From: Agarilytica sp045430345
GTDB lineage: Bacteria > Pseudomonadota > Gammaproteobacteria > Pseudomonadales > Cellvibrionaceae
Assembly (NCBI GenBank): GCA_045430345.1
Contig: JAILXT010000007.1
Coordinates: 261,312 to 325,311 of the forward strand
Length of the DNA: 64,000 nucleotides
Reading direction: 5' to 3'
In this document: in pieces, positions 46,081 to 55,318 of the stretch
Position numbering within the stretch: the stretch's first letter is position 1
Layout of the letters: each line of letters opens with the position of its first letter
The notes under the pieces: generated by a model
What the model was told of the DNA's origin: nothing
Databases searched by the model: none
The model's input: the letters and a program-made list of their open reading frames with translations, nothing else
Made by a program: the position numbers and the translations under genes

Positions 46081-48171
46081 ATGCGGCATAAGCTTTTGGT
46101 AGTTGATGATGCGGAAGAGAATTCTTTCGTGATAAGTACAATTTTGGATGACTTTCCAATACAAATTGACTCGGTATTAGATGGGCATGAAGCGATTCAA
46201 AAGATCGCGGAAAACGATTATTTTGCCGTACTTATGGATATTCATATGCCTGAAATGGATGGTTTTGAGTGTGTCAGGCGCATACGCGAGTTAATCCCTT
46301 ACAAACACATTCCGATTTTATTTTTTTCCGCCGTGGCCCTGGACGAAGATGCGTTAAATCGTGGGTATCATTTAGGTGCGGTGGATTATATAGAGAAGTC
46401 AGCGAACCCGATTATTATCAGAAGCAAGGTGCGTATCTTCTTAGAGTTGGCCCAGCGCAATGAGGTGGCTGAAGAGGCGCTCGCGGCACTCGCGGAGAAT
46501 CAACGTAATCAAGACCTGATGTTGAATCATATTGCCGACGGGGTGATCGCGGTTGATAACGCGCATAAGATTACTTACGTCAATACTGCGGCATGTACCT
46601 TACTTACGGACATCCGAAAAAATTTACTGGGTACGGATATTAAAGACATTGTGGGCCCAACACTGTCCGATATCTCATGGGATCAGTCCAGTATTGTTCA
46701 GACCTTCAAAGAAGGCCAATGCCAGCACTGTGACGATACGTATTTTTGGCGGAACAAAAAACACAAATTTCCTGTGCAATTCACCCAATCCTCCATTCTT
46801 TCGGGGAATGATGTAGTGGGCGGTATGCTGGTATTTCAGGATATTAGTGAGCGAAAAGAGTTAGAGAAAAAACTCGTTTCGATGACAAATTATGACCCGC
46901 TCACCGGGTTAGCGAATCGAACATCGTATTGGGACTTTCTTGAAAAAACGCTGTCACTTGCCTCACGCTCAGGGGAAAGTATATATGTACTCTTTATTGA
47001 CTTAGATAATTTTAAAGAGGTGAATGATTCCCTTGGACACGACGCGGGTGATTTGTTATTGGTACATGCCGCGGAACGACTACGCGGCTTAATTCGCTCT
47101 TCGGATATGGTGGCCAGGTTAGGCGGAGATGAATTCTCTATCATTATTCAACAAGTAAAAAATGAAGAGGAAGTGGCGCATATATGTAAAAAATTGATGG
47201 CCTCCTTCGAAGAACAATTTTCCATTTTTGGACAAGACATTCACGTCGGGTGTAGTGTCGGTATATCACATTACCCTTCAGATGGAAAAGATGTCATCAC
47301 CTTGACCAAAGCCGCAGACACGGCCATGTACGAAGCGAAAAAATCCGGTAAGAACGACTACCGTTTTTATGAACCTAAAATGCAGAAGCAAGTAAAAGAA
47401 TCCATTGGGCTAAAAAATGATCTTAAACTTGGCTTGAAAAATAACGAGATCATTCCCTATTTTCAGGTCAAGGTCGATATCTCGAGCGGCAAATGTATTG
47501 GGGCTGAAGCCTTAGCGCGGTGGAATAAATCCAGTAACGAAATGATAAGCCCGGCGTATTTTATCCCAGCCGCTGAAAAACTCGGTTTGATCTCCAAAAT
47601 TGGCGACCAGGTATTCAGGCAGGCAAGCAGTACGACTAAAAAATGCATGGGATTTGTTGAAAATAAAGACTTTTGCATATCGGTAAATGTCTCACCAAAG
47701 CAATTGTTAGAAGAAGGGTTTGTTAGCGGTGTGGTGGAGTTTCTGGATAGGATTGGGCTGGATGCACACAACCTGGAGCTTGAATTGACAGAAACCGTAG
47801 TGATGAATCACGAAGCCTATGTGCTAGCGAAGTTGCGCTATTTACGTAACGTCGGCGTAAAAATAAGCATCGATGATTTTGGAACGGGCTATTCCTCCCT
47901 GGCATATTTAAAGAAATTACCCATCGATACCTTAAAAATAGATCAAAGTTTTATTCGCGATATTGGGCATGACTCGAAAGACGAAAACATCGTGCGTGCT
48001 GTGGTGAATATGGCGCATGACTTAGGATTGACAGTCATTGCTGAAGGCGTAGAAACGGAATATCAACTGCAGTTTTTAAAAGATCTTTCTTGTGATTATG
48101 GGCAGGGCTATTTGTTTTCTGAGCCATTGCCTGAAGATGAATTTATTTTTCGTTTAAAAGGCGCGTGTTAA
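46081..48171 (+). CDS. Response regulator with PAS, GGDEF and EAL domains (c-di-GMP turnover)
   Basis: 696 residues. Receiver domain 1-120 with acidic Asp9/Asp10, phospho-acceptor Asp53 (LMDIHMPEMDG), Ser83 and Lys106, all intact. A PAS domain follows (~147-260, HIADGVIAVDNAHKITYVN). The GGDEF motif at 348-352 is complete and preceded by the RSSD inhibitory site at 339-342. The EAL domain is also intact: EAL at 476-478, DDFGTGYSSLAYLKKLP and VIAEGVETEYQ. It should therefore both make and break c-di-GMP, the balance set by phosphorylation and the PAS signal. No histidine kinase is adjacent. It faces a second diguanylate cyclase gene convergently. Confidence 0.95.
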   Translation: MRHKLLVVDDAEENSFVISTILDDFPIQIDSVLDGHEAIQKIAENDYFAVLMDIHMPEMDGFECVRRIRELIPYKHIPILFFSAVALDEDALNRGYHLGAVDYIEKSANPIIIRSKVRIFLELAQRNEVAEEALAALAENQRNQDLMLNHIADGVIAVDNAHKITYVNTAACTLLTDIRKNLLGTDIKDIVGPTLSDISWDQSSIVQTFKEGQCQHCDDTYFWRNKKHKFPVQFTQSSILSGNDVVGGMLVFQDISERKELEKKLVSMTNYDPLTGLANRTSYWDFLEKTLSLASRSGESIYVLFIDLDNFKEVNDSLGHDAGDLLLVHAAERLRGLIRSSDMVARLGGDEFSIIIQQVKNEEEVAHICKKLMASFEEQFSIFGQDIHVGCSVGISHYPSDGKDVITLTKAADTAMYEAKKSGKNDYRFYEPKMQKQVKESIGLKNDLKLGLKNNEIIPYFQVKVDISSGKCIGAEALARWNKSSNEMISPAYFIPAAEKLGLISKIGDQVFRQASSTTKKCMGFVENKDFCISVNVSPKQLLEEGFVSGVVEFLDRIGLDAHNLELELTETVVMNHEAYVLAKLRYLRNVGVKISIDDFGTGYSSLAYLKKLPIDTLKIDQSFIRDIGHDSKDENIVRAVVNMAHDLGLTVIAEGVETEYQLQFLKDLSCDYGQGYLFSEPLPEDEFIFRLKGAC

Positions 48172-48206
48172 TCCCAAGCCAACGGCTTTTTCATCAATCA
48201 CGTTCT

Positions 48207-49262
48207 TTAGAACATCTCAATGGGGTCGAAATCGGTTCTGGGTTTTAGTTTCCCTTCGCTAACCAAGGTTTCGTAGTGAGCGACTTGGTTTCGACCATGT
48301 TCTTTCACATAGTAAAGCGCTTTGTCAGCGCGCTCAATAATATCCGCAGGGAAATCTGTTTTGGTTAAGCGCGCGAACCCGACGCTGACCGTGATATTGT
48401 TTGTTTTTGGAAAGGAAAATTCTTCAATAGCGATACGAAAACGTTCGAATACCATAAAGGCTTTATCTTCGGGGGTGGGCTCCAACATCACAACAAACTC
48501 CTCACCACCAAAACGGAATAGGAGATCGCTTTTTCGAAAGGCTTCTTTCATTAGTCTGGCGACACCCAGTAATATTTCATCGCCAATAAGATGGCCCCAT
48601 TCATCGTTGACGCGTTTGAAAAAGTCGATATCGATCACTGCCAGCCACGCTTCTGTACTTTCGTCCGCCGCTTGCCGCTGATTGCCTGTCTTCAATGGGT
48701 CGAGTTCATTTTTATGACTGCGTTGAAGCAACAGCAAACGGTGCAACTTCTTCTCGAATGCACGTCGGTTGAGTAAGCCCGTTAATTTGTCGTGTTCGCT
48801 TTCATCGAGCAAGTAAAGGTGGTTCGAATAAATTCTAACGAGCCCCTCAACAAGGGTTTTGTGTTCGGTGATGTCGTCACGGCTATCGATTTTGATGATG
48901 CCATGTATTTCACCCTTTAAATAGTAAGGAATAATATGCCGGAAGACGGGATCGTCTTTATAGGAGGCCGTTAAAAACATCGAATGATTGACTGAAATAC
49001 ACTGTTTCACATCTTCATCTATATCGACCAGTACCGGATCTTTGTTCCAGGTGTAAAAAGGCTTCCCTGATTCGTTCACCGCGCTTTCAAAGCATACGAC
49101 TTCTTCGACCTTAGAAAAGTGTGTGGTTGTGCCGATTTTACTCATGGAGATGTGGTGAGCCGGCAGCATCTCGGCGAGTGTCGCCACAAGGCTGTATTCG
49201 AGAGAATCGATGTCTCGGTGTTGTGTTATTTCGATAACAGATTCTATGACAGACTTTGGCAT
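48207..49262 (-). CDS. Diguanylate cyclase with GAF-like sensor domain
   Basis: 351 residues, no membrane segment. The first ~150 residues look like a GAF-type sensor (VIESVIEITQHRDIDSLEYS; YLKGEIHGIIKIDSRD). The GGDEF domain begins at HDKLTGLLNRRAFEKKL. Its active-site loop is FRFGGEEFVVML with RKSD five residues upstream, a complete inhibitory site, and VIDIDFFKRVNDEWGHLIGD supplies the metal ligands. It should synthesise c-di-GMP from GTP. Stops of this gene and the GGDEF-EAL gene are 35 bp apart, forming a convergent signalling pair. Confidence 0.94.
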   Translation of the reverse strand: MPKSVIESVIEITQHRDIDSLEYSLVATLAEMLPAHHISMSKIGTTTHFSKVEEVVCFESAVNESGKPFYTWNKDPVLVDIDEDVKQCISVNHSMFLTASYKDDPVFRHIIPYYLKGEIHGIIKIDSRDDITEHKTLVEGLVRIYSNHLYLLDESEHDKLTGLLNRRAFEKKLHRLLLLQRSHKNELDPLKTGNQRQAADESTEAWLAVIDIDFFKRVNDEWGHLIGDEILLGVARLMKEAFRKSDLLFRFGGEEFVVMLEPTPEDKAFMVFERFRIAIEEFSFPKTNNITVSVGFARLTKTDFPADIIERADKALYYVKEHGRNQVAHYETLVSEGKLKPRTDFDPIEMF

Positions 49263-49588
49263 ACCTAAGGCCTTTTCTTATTATAAGGAGCAGTAGCTAA
49301 ACGCCTAGGATGAATGTGATCGTAGGTAGTACGAGGGGTTGGCGTGTAACTCTACTTTATGAAGCGTTCATACAGTTATAGCATAAAACGGGCCCTAAGC
49401 AGGGGTATGTCACGTGTTTGGGGGCTTTAGAGCACTTAGGCATGGGGCGGGAAGTTTGTTAGAGGTCAATTCATCGGCAGATAATGAAAAATCCAGTCGA
49501 GAAGGGTTTGCCCGTGGGCTATTCTTATATACCGTTGAGTTGTTTATCCATTCCACCAGACGATCAGATCACCACGCGAGGCACGACG
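49263..49588. other. Gene-free gap before the Lys/Ala-rich protein
   Basis: 326 bp. An open frame crosses part of it from 49484 but has no signal, family pattern or ribosome-binding site, so it is not called. No clear promoter or repeat recognised. GAGG at 49577-49582 serves the next gene. Confidence 0.4.
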
Positions 49589-50134
49589 ATGTCCAATAAA
49601 AAAGTCGACAATATATTAGACGAGCTGGAAGGCCAATTTCATTCTTTTCACGATAAGTTTATCAAAGCAAAAGATGGCTATATCAAAAACCATAGCAAGG
49701 AAGTGGACCAAGCCCGCAAGAAAGTCGACAGTGCTAAAAAGAAGTTTGACGCAGCGAAGGATAAAGCGTCCAAAGCCAGCGCGAACGCTAAAGCTAAAGG
49801 GACAAAAGCAGCGCATAATCAAGTACAGAAAGCAAAAGCGGCAATGTCTGTATTGGGTGAGGCCTTAACCGAAGCCAAAGACATCATGATGACGGCAGAG
49901 AGTAAACTTCAATCGGCTAAGCCTATAGAGAAGAAACTAGCCGCACGCGCCAAAGCACTTGCAGCTTTTGAGCGTGAGTGGGCAAAGAAAGAAAAAGAAG
50001 AAGAAAAGAAAAAAGCCCAGCGGGCAGCGGAAAGAAAGAAAAAAGCAGCTGCGGCAAAAAAGGCTAAGGCCCAAGCTAAAAAAACCGCAGTGAAACGTAG
50101 TGCTGCCTTAGGCGCTAAAGCGGCCTCAGATTAG
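49589..50134 (+). CDS. Lys/Ala-rich coiled-coil, histone-like protein (AlgP-like)
   Basis: 181 residues from the ATG at 49589 (MSNKKVDNILDELEGQF). Nearly the whole chain is predicted helical with heptad-like A/K spacing (VDQARKKVDSAKKKFDAAKD) and ends in an Ala/Lys tail (KKKAAAAKKAKAQAKKTA) like that of AlgP or eukaryotic H1. No signal peptide. Family members are thought to bind DNA or act as nucleoid-associated coiled coils. Such low-complexity sequence makes homology unreliable, so AlgP is a likeness, not an identification. A strong terminator follows nine bases after the stop. Confidence 0.7.
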   Translation: MSNKKVDNILDELEGQFHSFHDKFIKAKDGYIKNHSKEVDQARKKVDSAKKKFDAAKDKASKASANAKAKGTKAAHNQVQKAKAAMSVLGEALTEAKDIMMTAESKLQSAKPIEKKLAARAKALAAFEREWAKKEKEEEKKKAQRAAERKKKAAAAKKAKAQAKKTAVKRSAALGAKAASD

Positions 50135-50142
50135 AGGAGTAT

Positions 50143-50168
50143 AAAGCTGCGGCCTTCGCAGCTTTTCC
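50143..50168 (+). terminator. Intrinsic terminator after the Lys/Ala-rich gene
   Basis: AAAGCTGCG (50143-50151) pairs perfectly with CGCAGCTTT (50157-50165) around a 5-nt loop; TCCTC follows the stem T residues. Confidence 0.8.
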
Positions 50169-50217
50169 TCTCCCCGCGTTAAAAACGGTTTGTTCTTTGG
50201 GGGTTGTTTTTGAAAGG

Positions 50218-50240
50218 ACGACGTCTCAGAGAGACGTCGT
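50218..50240 (-). terminator. Hairpin downstream of the lipoprotein gene
   Basis: ACGACGTCTC (50218-50227) and GAGACGTCGT (50231-50240) form a perfect 10-bp stem with a 3-nt loop, 13 bp past the lipoprotein stop. No T-run on the minus strand, so it may be a stabiliser or a weak terminator. Confidence 0.5.
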
Positions 50241-50253
50241 GGTGAAGCACAAA

Positions 50254-51345
50254 CTAATCTTCCGTAACCAATTTCAGTCCGCCAGTGAAATAATCAGTGA
50301 CCACTACCGCATGCGGTTCAAATAAACTGCCGCGTGTGAATCGGGTGCTGCTAGGGAATGTACCATCGTCAAATACATATTCGTTATACACAAGATCGGG
50401 AATATGGCTGGATAGCGTAACCAGCTTTCCTTGAGGGAGCTGGTCACATGTTTGGCCAGGGAAAAGCAAGGCATCGAACTCTGGTGTTGGGCGTATTTCT
50501 GAGGCGGCGATAAGCCCATGGGGGGCGATATCAAAATCATCGATAATATTGCAGGCTTCAGCAGTGTATAGCGTTGTTGGAATGCCTGCTACGCCACTAG
50601 CATGTAAATGAAACTTCTGGAGTTTTGTGCCCGTCACATAAAATAAATTATCCCCCAAAATTTGAATACCGTTTGGGAAGGCATCTGTGGGTAGTGCGGG
50701 GTACCATGACTCATATGTTGTTGAAAATTCGCCATCAAACGTTGGAGTGACCTTTAAAATCGCAGCGGCAGGAATACCGGCTAAGAAAGTACTTAAATAT
50801 GCGTTCGAGTCGGAAACAAAAATGTTACCGTCTGAGTCGGTTGCCATACCATTAGGTGATATTAGCGGCCCGAACACTTGGGTTGTTTCGACGTAGCCTT
50901 CATCGCCAGGTGCTTTCGCAGCATCCAGTTTGACCAATATTGTGTGGGTTGCTAATGGAAGCGTTTGACCGATGAGTTCACCAATAGTTGAATAAGAACA
51001 TACAGCATATACGGTATTCTCGTAAGCTGTAATTCCCCTAAACTGACATGGTTCTTCGTTAGCAAGATAATCTGCACTTTCAACAACGCTTGATAGTGTG
51101 TAATTCTCGCCTTCGCGCGTTACCTCATAAATCGCGCTTTCTTTTGTTATCAAAGACTCTGGTGTTGAGTTGCCGACGACAAAGAAGCGGCCGTTTTTAC
51201 TGTATACGGCATTTTCTGATGAGGCCAGTATGTCATTGGATATTAATGTTTCTGTCTTACAGCCTGCCAATGCGAATCCGAAAACGCCGAGTATTAGCAG
51301 TTTCTGTGCTTTTTTATGTATGGTTTTACTCATAAGTTTGGTCAT
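50254..51345 (-). CDS. Lipoprotein with beta-propeller-like (NHL/SMP-30) body
   Basis: 363 residues. The N-terminus ends in LILGVFGFALAGC, a lipobox with Cys29, so the protein should be lipid-anchored after signal peptidase II cleavage. The mature part has repeated strand patterns of a propeller: SPNGMATDSDGNIFVSDSN, FPNGIQILGDNLFYVTG, IAPHGLIAASEIR and EPHAVVVTDYF. These resemble NHL or gluconolactonase-type blades. No catalytic residues could be assigned. It reads away from the urea gene block and is not obviously part of it. Confidence 0.75.
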   Translation of the reverse strand: MTKLMSKTIHKKAQKLLILGVFGFALAGCKTETLISNDILASSENAVYSKNGRFFVVGNSTPESLITKESAIYEVTREGENYTLSSVVESADYLANEEPCQFRGITAYENTVYAVCSYSTIGELIGQTLPLATHTILVKLDAAKAPGDEGYVETTQVFGPLISPNGMATDSDGNIFVSDSNAYLSTFLAGIPAAAILKVTPTFDGEFSTTYESWYPALPTDAFPNGIQILGDNLFYVTGTKLQKFHLHASGVAGIPTTLYTAEACNIIDDFDIAPHGLIAASEIRPTPEFDALLFPGQTCDQLPQGKLVTLSSHIPDLVYNEYVFDDGTFPSSTRFTRGSLFEPHAVVVTDYFTGGLKLVTED

Positions 51346-52266
51346 TATTTTATGCGCCTATATTTATTGTGATGAGTTTTAAATGTTGCGTGTGAACGCG
51401 GGTTAGCCTGGCGAATAAAAGCCTAAATTCCAAAAAATATTTCTGGATGATTATGTTTTTTATTATGTGGGAAATATTATAAATTACGAAAAAAATATTT
51501 GTCACTAGCGGATAACAGCAGCGGATTATTTGAGAGCGTTTCGCAAGCGGGTGGACGAGTGATTTTTAATCGCATAAAAAGTGAGGAAGGTAATCAGCGG
51601 TTTTAAAAATAAGGTAAGTTGTTTTGTGAATGATTTTCGTTGTTTCGCTATGCTCGCGTGACTTACGTCACATAAGCATTGTTTTATGTGGCGGGTAAGT
51701 ATTTGTTATTTATTTTTGGGTGTTTTTTTTAGAAGACAAACGTCTACATAATAGCTGAGTTTTTTCTGTGTTTGAGCCTGTGAGATACGGACGAGTTGTG
51801 GTGAATGTATTGTCGCTCATTCAGCCAAAAGCGTAACGTTCTACTGCGGCATTGTTATTTCAATTGGGCATGCTTTCATTGTCTGCATATTAAAATTTAG
51901 GCTAACTCCCATCGATAGTGCTGGCGTATAAAATCACGGGTGGCACATGATCACTCGCGGGAGTGATGTAGCGTTACAGTCAATTTTCCCCAGTTGCACA
52001 CTGTGTTGAGCGGTTTTTCTCCTTCATCTTAGTCTTCATCCATACCCCTATAGGCGCTTTAAGTCCCAAAGTACAGGCTAGTTGATCGATAAACGTGCAT
52101 CTATCCAGTTTATATACGTCAAATGACGTAGTCCCCTGAGCAAATGTACGCATAGTGGGTTGTGCTCTCCTTCCACATAATGTCCCTGTAAATAGCGCGT
52201 CCTTCGTCGCGCTTGCTTAGTGAGCACATATTCGTACATCAGAACTTAATTAAGGGGTCATTGTTT
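51346..52266 (+). other. Long control region upstream of the urea importer
   Basis: About 920 bp without a supported gene, AT-rich with long T-runs near 51720-51735. It contains a CRP/FNR-like site at 51657-51672. AAGGGGT at 52252-52257 is the urtA ribosome-binding site. I looked for a sigma-54 element (TGGCAC-N5-TTGCA) as expected for nitrogen control and did not find a convincing one. Confidence 0.5.
51657..51672 (+). promoter_or_regulatory. CRP/FNR-type site between lipoprotein gene and urtA
   Basis: CGTGACTTACGTCACA matches TGTGA-N6-TCACA in nine of ten positions. It lies 312 bp upstream of the lipoprotein start and about 595 bp upstream of urtA, so which gene it might serve is unclear. 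Confidence 0.35.
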
Positions 52267-53550
52267 ATGAGAGTGTCAAAGTTTATTTCGAGTCTTGCAT
52301 TGGGGGTGAGTGTTTCCCTGGGTGCGATGGGCGCCTACGCGGCAGATACTATTAAAGTGGGTGTATTGCACTCCCTATCCGGCACCATGGCCATTAGTGA
52401 AACTACCTTGAAAGACACTGTCTTGATGATGGTAGAAGAGCAAAACAAAAAAGGCGGGTTGCTAGGCAAGAAGCTAGAGGCTGTTGTGGTTGACCCTGCG
52501 TCTAACTGGCCGCTATTTGCTGAAAAAACACGTGAGCTTATCTCTAAAGAGAAAGTAGATGTTATTTTCGGTTGTTGGACATCGGTTTCTCGTAAATCTG
52601 TATTGCCTGTTATTGAAGAGCTTAACGGCCTGCTTTTCTACCCCGTGCAATACGAAGGTGAAGAGTCTTCTAAAAACGTTTTCTACACAGGCGCAGCGCC
52701 CAACCAACAAGCGATTCCTGCTGTTGACTACCTAATGAATGACCTTGAAGTGAAGCGTTGGGTACTTGCCGGTACGGACTACGTTTATCCTCGTACTACG
52801 AATAAGGTTCTTGAGGCTTACCTAAAATCAAAGGGTGTTGCTGAAAAAGACATCATGATCAACTACACACCTTTCGGCCATTCTGATTGGCAGAGCATTG
52901 TATCGGACATCAAAAAGTTTGGTAACGCGGGTAAGAAAACGGCAGTTGTTTCAACCATCAATGGTGATGCGAACGTTCCTTTCTACAAAGAGCTAGGTAA
53001 CCAAGGTGTTTCGGCTGAAGATATTCCTGTTGTTGCGTTCTCTGTGGGTGAAGAAGAGCTTAGCGGTATCGACACTAAGCCACTTGTTGGTCACTTAGCG
53101 GCTTGGAACTACTTCCAAAGTGTTGAAGCCGATGCAAACGAAGCGTTCATTAAGAGTTGGAAAAAATTCGCGGGTGCTAAGCGTGTAACAAACGATCCAA
53201 TGGAAGCGACGTACATCGGTTTCAATATGTGGGTTAAAGCCGTAGAAAAAGCGAAAACAACGAACGTTGATAAAGTTGAGCAGGCGATGATTGGTATTGA
53301 AACACCAAACTTGACTGGCGGCATGGCGAAAATGCACAAAAACCACCATTTGTCTAAGCCAGTACTAATCGGTGAAATCCAAGACGACGGTCAGTTAGAA
53401 GTGGTGTGGGAAACTGACGGCTTAGTCGCTGGTGACGCATGGTCAGACTTCTTGGCAGATTCTAAAGATCTCATCTCAGATTGGACTGCGCCTATCAAGT
53501 GTGGCAACTACAACACTAAAACTAAAAAGTGTTCAGGCCAAAACTACTAA
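52267..53550 (+). CDS. urtA: Urea ABC transporter, periplasmic substrate-binding protein
   Basis: 427 residues from the ATG at 52267, placed by AAGGGG ten bases upstream; the frame opens at 52213 without support. A signal peptide (FISSLALGVSVSLGAMGAYA) precedes the periplasmic binding fold. IKVGVLHSLSGTMAISETTLKDT, VIFGCWTSVSRKSVLPVIEE, LFYPVQYEGEESSKNVFYTG and YKELGNQGVSAEDIPVVAFS-type motifs identify the urea-specific branch. It delivers urea to the UrtBC membrane pair. A terminator follows, so higher expression of this gene than of the rest is likely. Confidence 0.97.
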   Translation: MRVSKFISSLALGVSVSLGAMGAYAADTIKVGVLHSLSGTMAISETTLKDTVLMMVEEQNKKGGLLGKKLEAVVVDPASNWPLFAEKTRELISKEKVDVIFGCWTSVSRKSVLPVIEELNGLLFYPVQYEGEESSKNVFYTGAAPNQQAIPAVDYLMNDLEVKRWVLAGTDYVYPRTTNKVLEAYLKSKGVAEKDIMINYTPFGHSDWQSIVSDIKKFGNAGKKTAVVSTINGDANVPFYKELGNQGVSAEDIPVVAFSVGEEELSGIDTKPLVGHLAAWNYFQSVEADANEAFIKSWKKFAGAKRVTNDPMEATYIGFNMWVKAVEKAKTTNVDKVEQAMIGIETPNLTGGMAKMHKNHHLSKPVLIGEIQDDGQLEVVWETDGLVAGDAWSDFLADSKDLISDWTAPIKCGNYNTKTKKCSGQNY

Positions 53551-53568
53551 GTTGTAGCGGCTTGACTA

Positions 53569-53595
53569 AAAGGCCCGAATTTTCGGGCCTTTTTT
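53569..53595 (+). terminator. Terminator/attenuator between urtA and urtB
   Basis: AAAGGCCCGA (53569-53578) pairs with TCGGGCCTTT (53583-53592) over a 4-nt loop, and the stem is extended into a run of six T. It is a textbook intrinsic terminator inside the operon, partial read-through being needed for urtB-E. Confidence 0.9.
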
Positions 53596-53620
53596 ATTTA
53601 ACCCCATATTTGGAGGCAAC

Positions 53621-55318
53621 GTGAATCGACTCGCCTATAGATGGCTTTTCTATATTCTCTTTATGTTCAGCGTTCCGGTAATTGCTGAGAACCACGCAAC
53701 GGTCGCTACCGAAGAGACGATAGATAAGGTACCAGTAGTGGAAGTGTCTGCGGTGCAGGAAATACCTGAAATCGAAGTGCTTCTAGAAAAACTTGCCAAA
53801 TCCAAACTATCTAAAGCCGCTAAAGTCGTGGTTGAGATAGAGCAGGTCGGGGGTAAAGATATGTTGCCTCTATACGAAGCCATGGTCGGCGGGAACCTAT
53901 ACTATGTGCGCGACAGCTATCGTGTTATTTCTTATATAAAGAATTCTCAAGGTAACAAAGTTGCGCGTGATATTTTAAGTGATGAAGACTTGGGCGAGTT
54001 GCCAAAGCGTAGCGTTAAGAAAATTAAAGTTAACAATAAGCTGAGGAAGTTGCTGCGTAATGCGATAGCGAGGAATCAGCTGTTTCATGGCGAAAAGCGT
54101 GAAAGAAAAGAAGCCGCATTTTTTATACTGGACAATATAGATGCTCAGAATGTTGTTGCTTTACAGTCTGCGCAAGCGAAGGAAGCGAATGCCGATGTGC
54201 GTGACGCGATTGATACGGCGTTAGCGCTACATGAGTTGAAGAGTTCCGACAGTAAAGGTAAACGCTTAGATGCGATTGATAAACTGTCCGGGAAACTGGA
54301 GTCGACTGTCCGAAACGAATTTGAATACCTCGCCGGTAAAAATGACGATGGTGAATATAATGAGATCGATGCCGACATCAGAAAAGCGGCCGAAAAGGCA
54401 ATAGGTTTAATTGAAAGCCGTATTAGTTTTTACGGGTTTATCGAGAAGTTGTTTTTTGGCTTAAGTGCCGGTTCGGTGTTGTTGCTGGCCGCGATTGGCT
54501 TAGCGATTACCTTCGGGGTGATGGGCGTCATTAATATGGCCCATGGTGAAATGATTATGCTGGGCGCGTATACCACGTATGTTGTACAGCAGATCATGCC
54601 GAATTTTTTAGAGATATCAATATTGGTGGCTATTCCGGCAGCCTTTATCGTTGCCGCTTTATTCGGAATGATTATTGAGTATCTGGTGATTCGTCGCCTG
54701 CATGGCCGCCCGCTAGAGACCTTGCTCGCGACCTTCGGTATCAGCCTTATTTTGCAGCAATTGGTGCGCACAATATTCTCGCCACTGAACCGACAGGTAT
54801 CTACTCCAGAGTGGATGAGTGGCTTCTGGGAAATTAACCCGGTACTCGCACTCACCTATAACCGCATATATATCGTTATTTTCTCGTTGATCGTATTTGT
54901 GGCTTTACTGCTTATTCTTAAAAAGACATCGCTTGGTCTACGGGTGCGTGCGGTGTCTCAAAACCGAGCAATGGCCAAATCCCTTGGCGTGAAGACGGAA
55001 TGGGTCGATTCCATGACCTTTGGTTTAGGTTCCGGTATCGCTGGGGTTGCAGGTGTTGCGCTAAGTCAAATTACCAACGTCGGCCCTAACCTTGGGCAGG
55101 GCTATATTATCGATTCGTTTATGGTCGTTGTGTTTGGTGGTGTTGGGAATATTCTTGGGACATTTTTCGCGGCGCTTTCATTAGGGGTTGCCAATAAGTT
55201 CTTGGAGCCAGCAACGGGCGCCGTATTGGCGAAGATCTTAGTCCTGGTATTTATAATCCTATTTATTCAGAGGAAGCCTAAAGGGCTGTTCCCACAAAAA
55301 GGGAGGGCTGCGGAATGA
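53621..55318 (+). CDS. urtB: Urea ABC transporter permease UrtB
   Basis: 565 residues from a GTG codon with GGAGG upstream. A signal-anchor (WLFYILFMFSVPVIA) and a ~270-residue Lys/Glu-rich periplasmic domain precede the permease. The membrane part begins FFGLSAGSVLLLAAIGLAIT and shows IEYLVIRRLHGRPLETLLATFG and MAKSLGVKTEWVDSMTFGLG, the LivH-type permease motifs. The N-terminal domain is characteristic of UrtB. Stop overlaps urtC by ATGA. Confidence 0.96.
   Translation: MNRLAYRWLFYILFMFSVPVIAENHATVATEETIDKVPVVEVSAVQEIPEIEVLLEKLAKSKLSKAAKVVVEIEQVGGKDMLPLYEAMVGGNLYYVRDSYRVISYIKNSQGNKVARDILSDEDLGELPKRSVKKIKVNNKLRKLLRNAIARNQLFHGEKRERKEAAFFILDNIDAQNVVALQSAQAKEANADVRDAIDTALALHELKSSDSKGKRLDAIDKLSGKLESTVRNEFEYLAGKNDDGEYNEIDADIRKAAEKAIGLIESRISFYGFIEKLFFGLSAGSVLLLAAIGLAITFGVMGVINMAHGEMIMLGAYTTYVVQQIMPNFLEISILVAIPAAFIVAALFGMIIEYLVIRRLHGRPLETLLATFGISLILQQLVRTIFSPLNRQVSTPEWMSGFWEINPVLALTYNRIYIVIFSLIVFVALLLILKKTSLGLRVRAVSQNRAMAKSLGVKTEWVDSMTFGLGSGIAGVAGVALSQITNVGPNLGQGYIIDSFMVVVFGGVGNILGTFFAALSLGVANKFLEPATGAVLAKILVLVFIILFIQRKPKGLFPQKGRAAE

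Noticed and set aside
49484..49588. N-terminal extension of the Lys/Ala-rich protein
   Set aside because: The extra 35 residues are unlike the rest and have no ribosome site; ATG at 49589 has GAGG at proper distance.
51346..52266. Sigma-54/NtrC promoter for urtA
   Set aside because: Candidate near 51865 (TTGGGCATGC...) lacks the GG-N10-GC spacing with TTGC; no convincing match.
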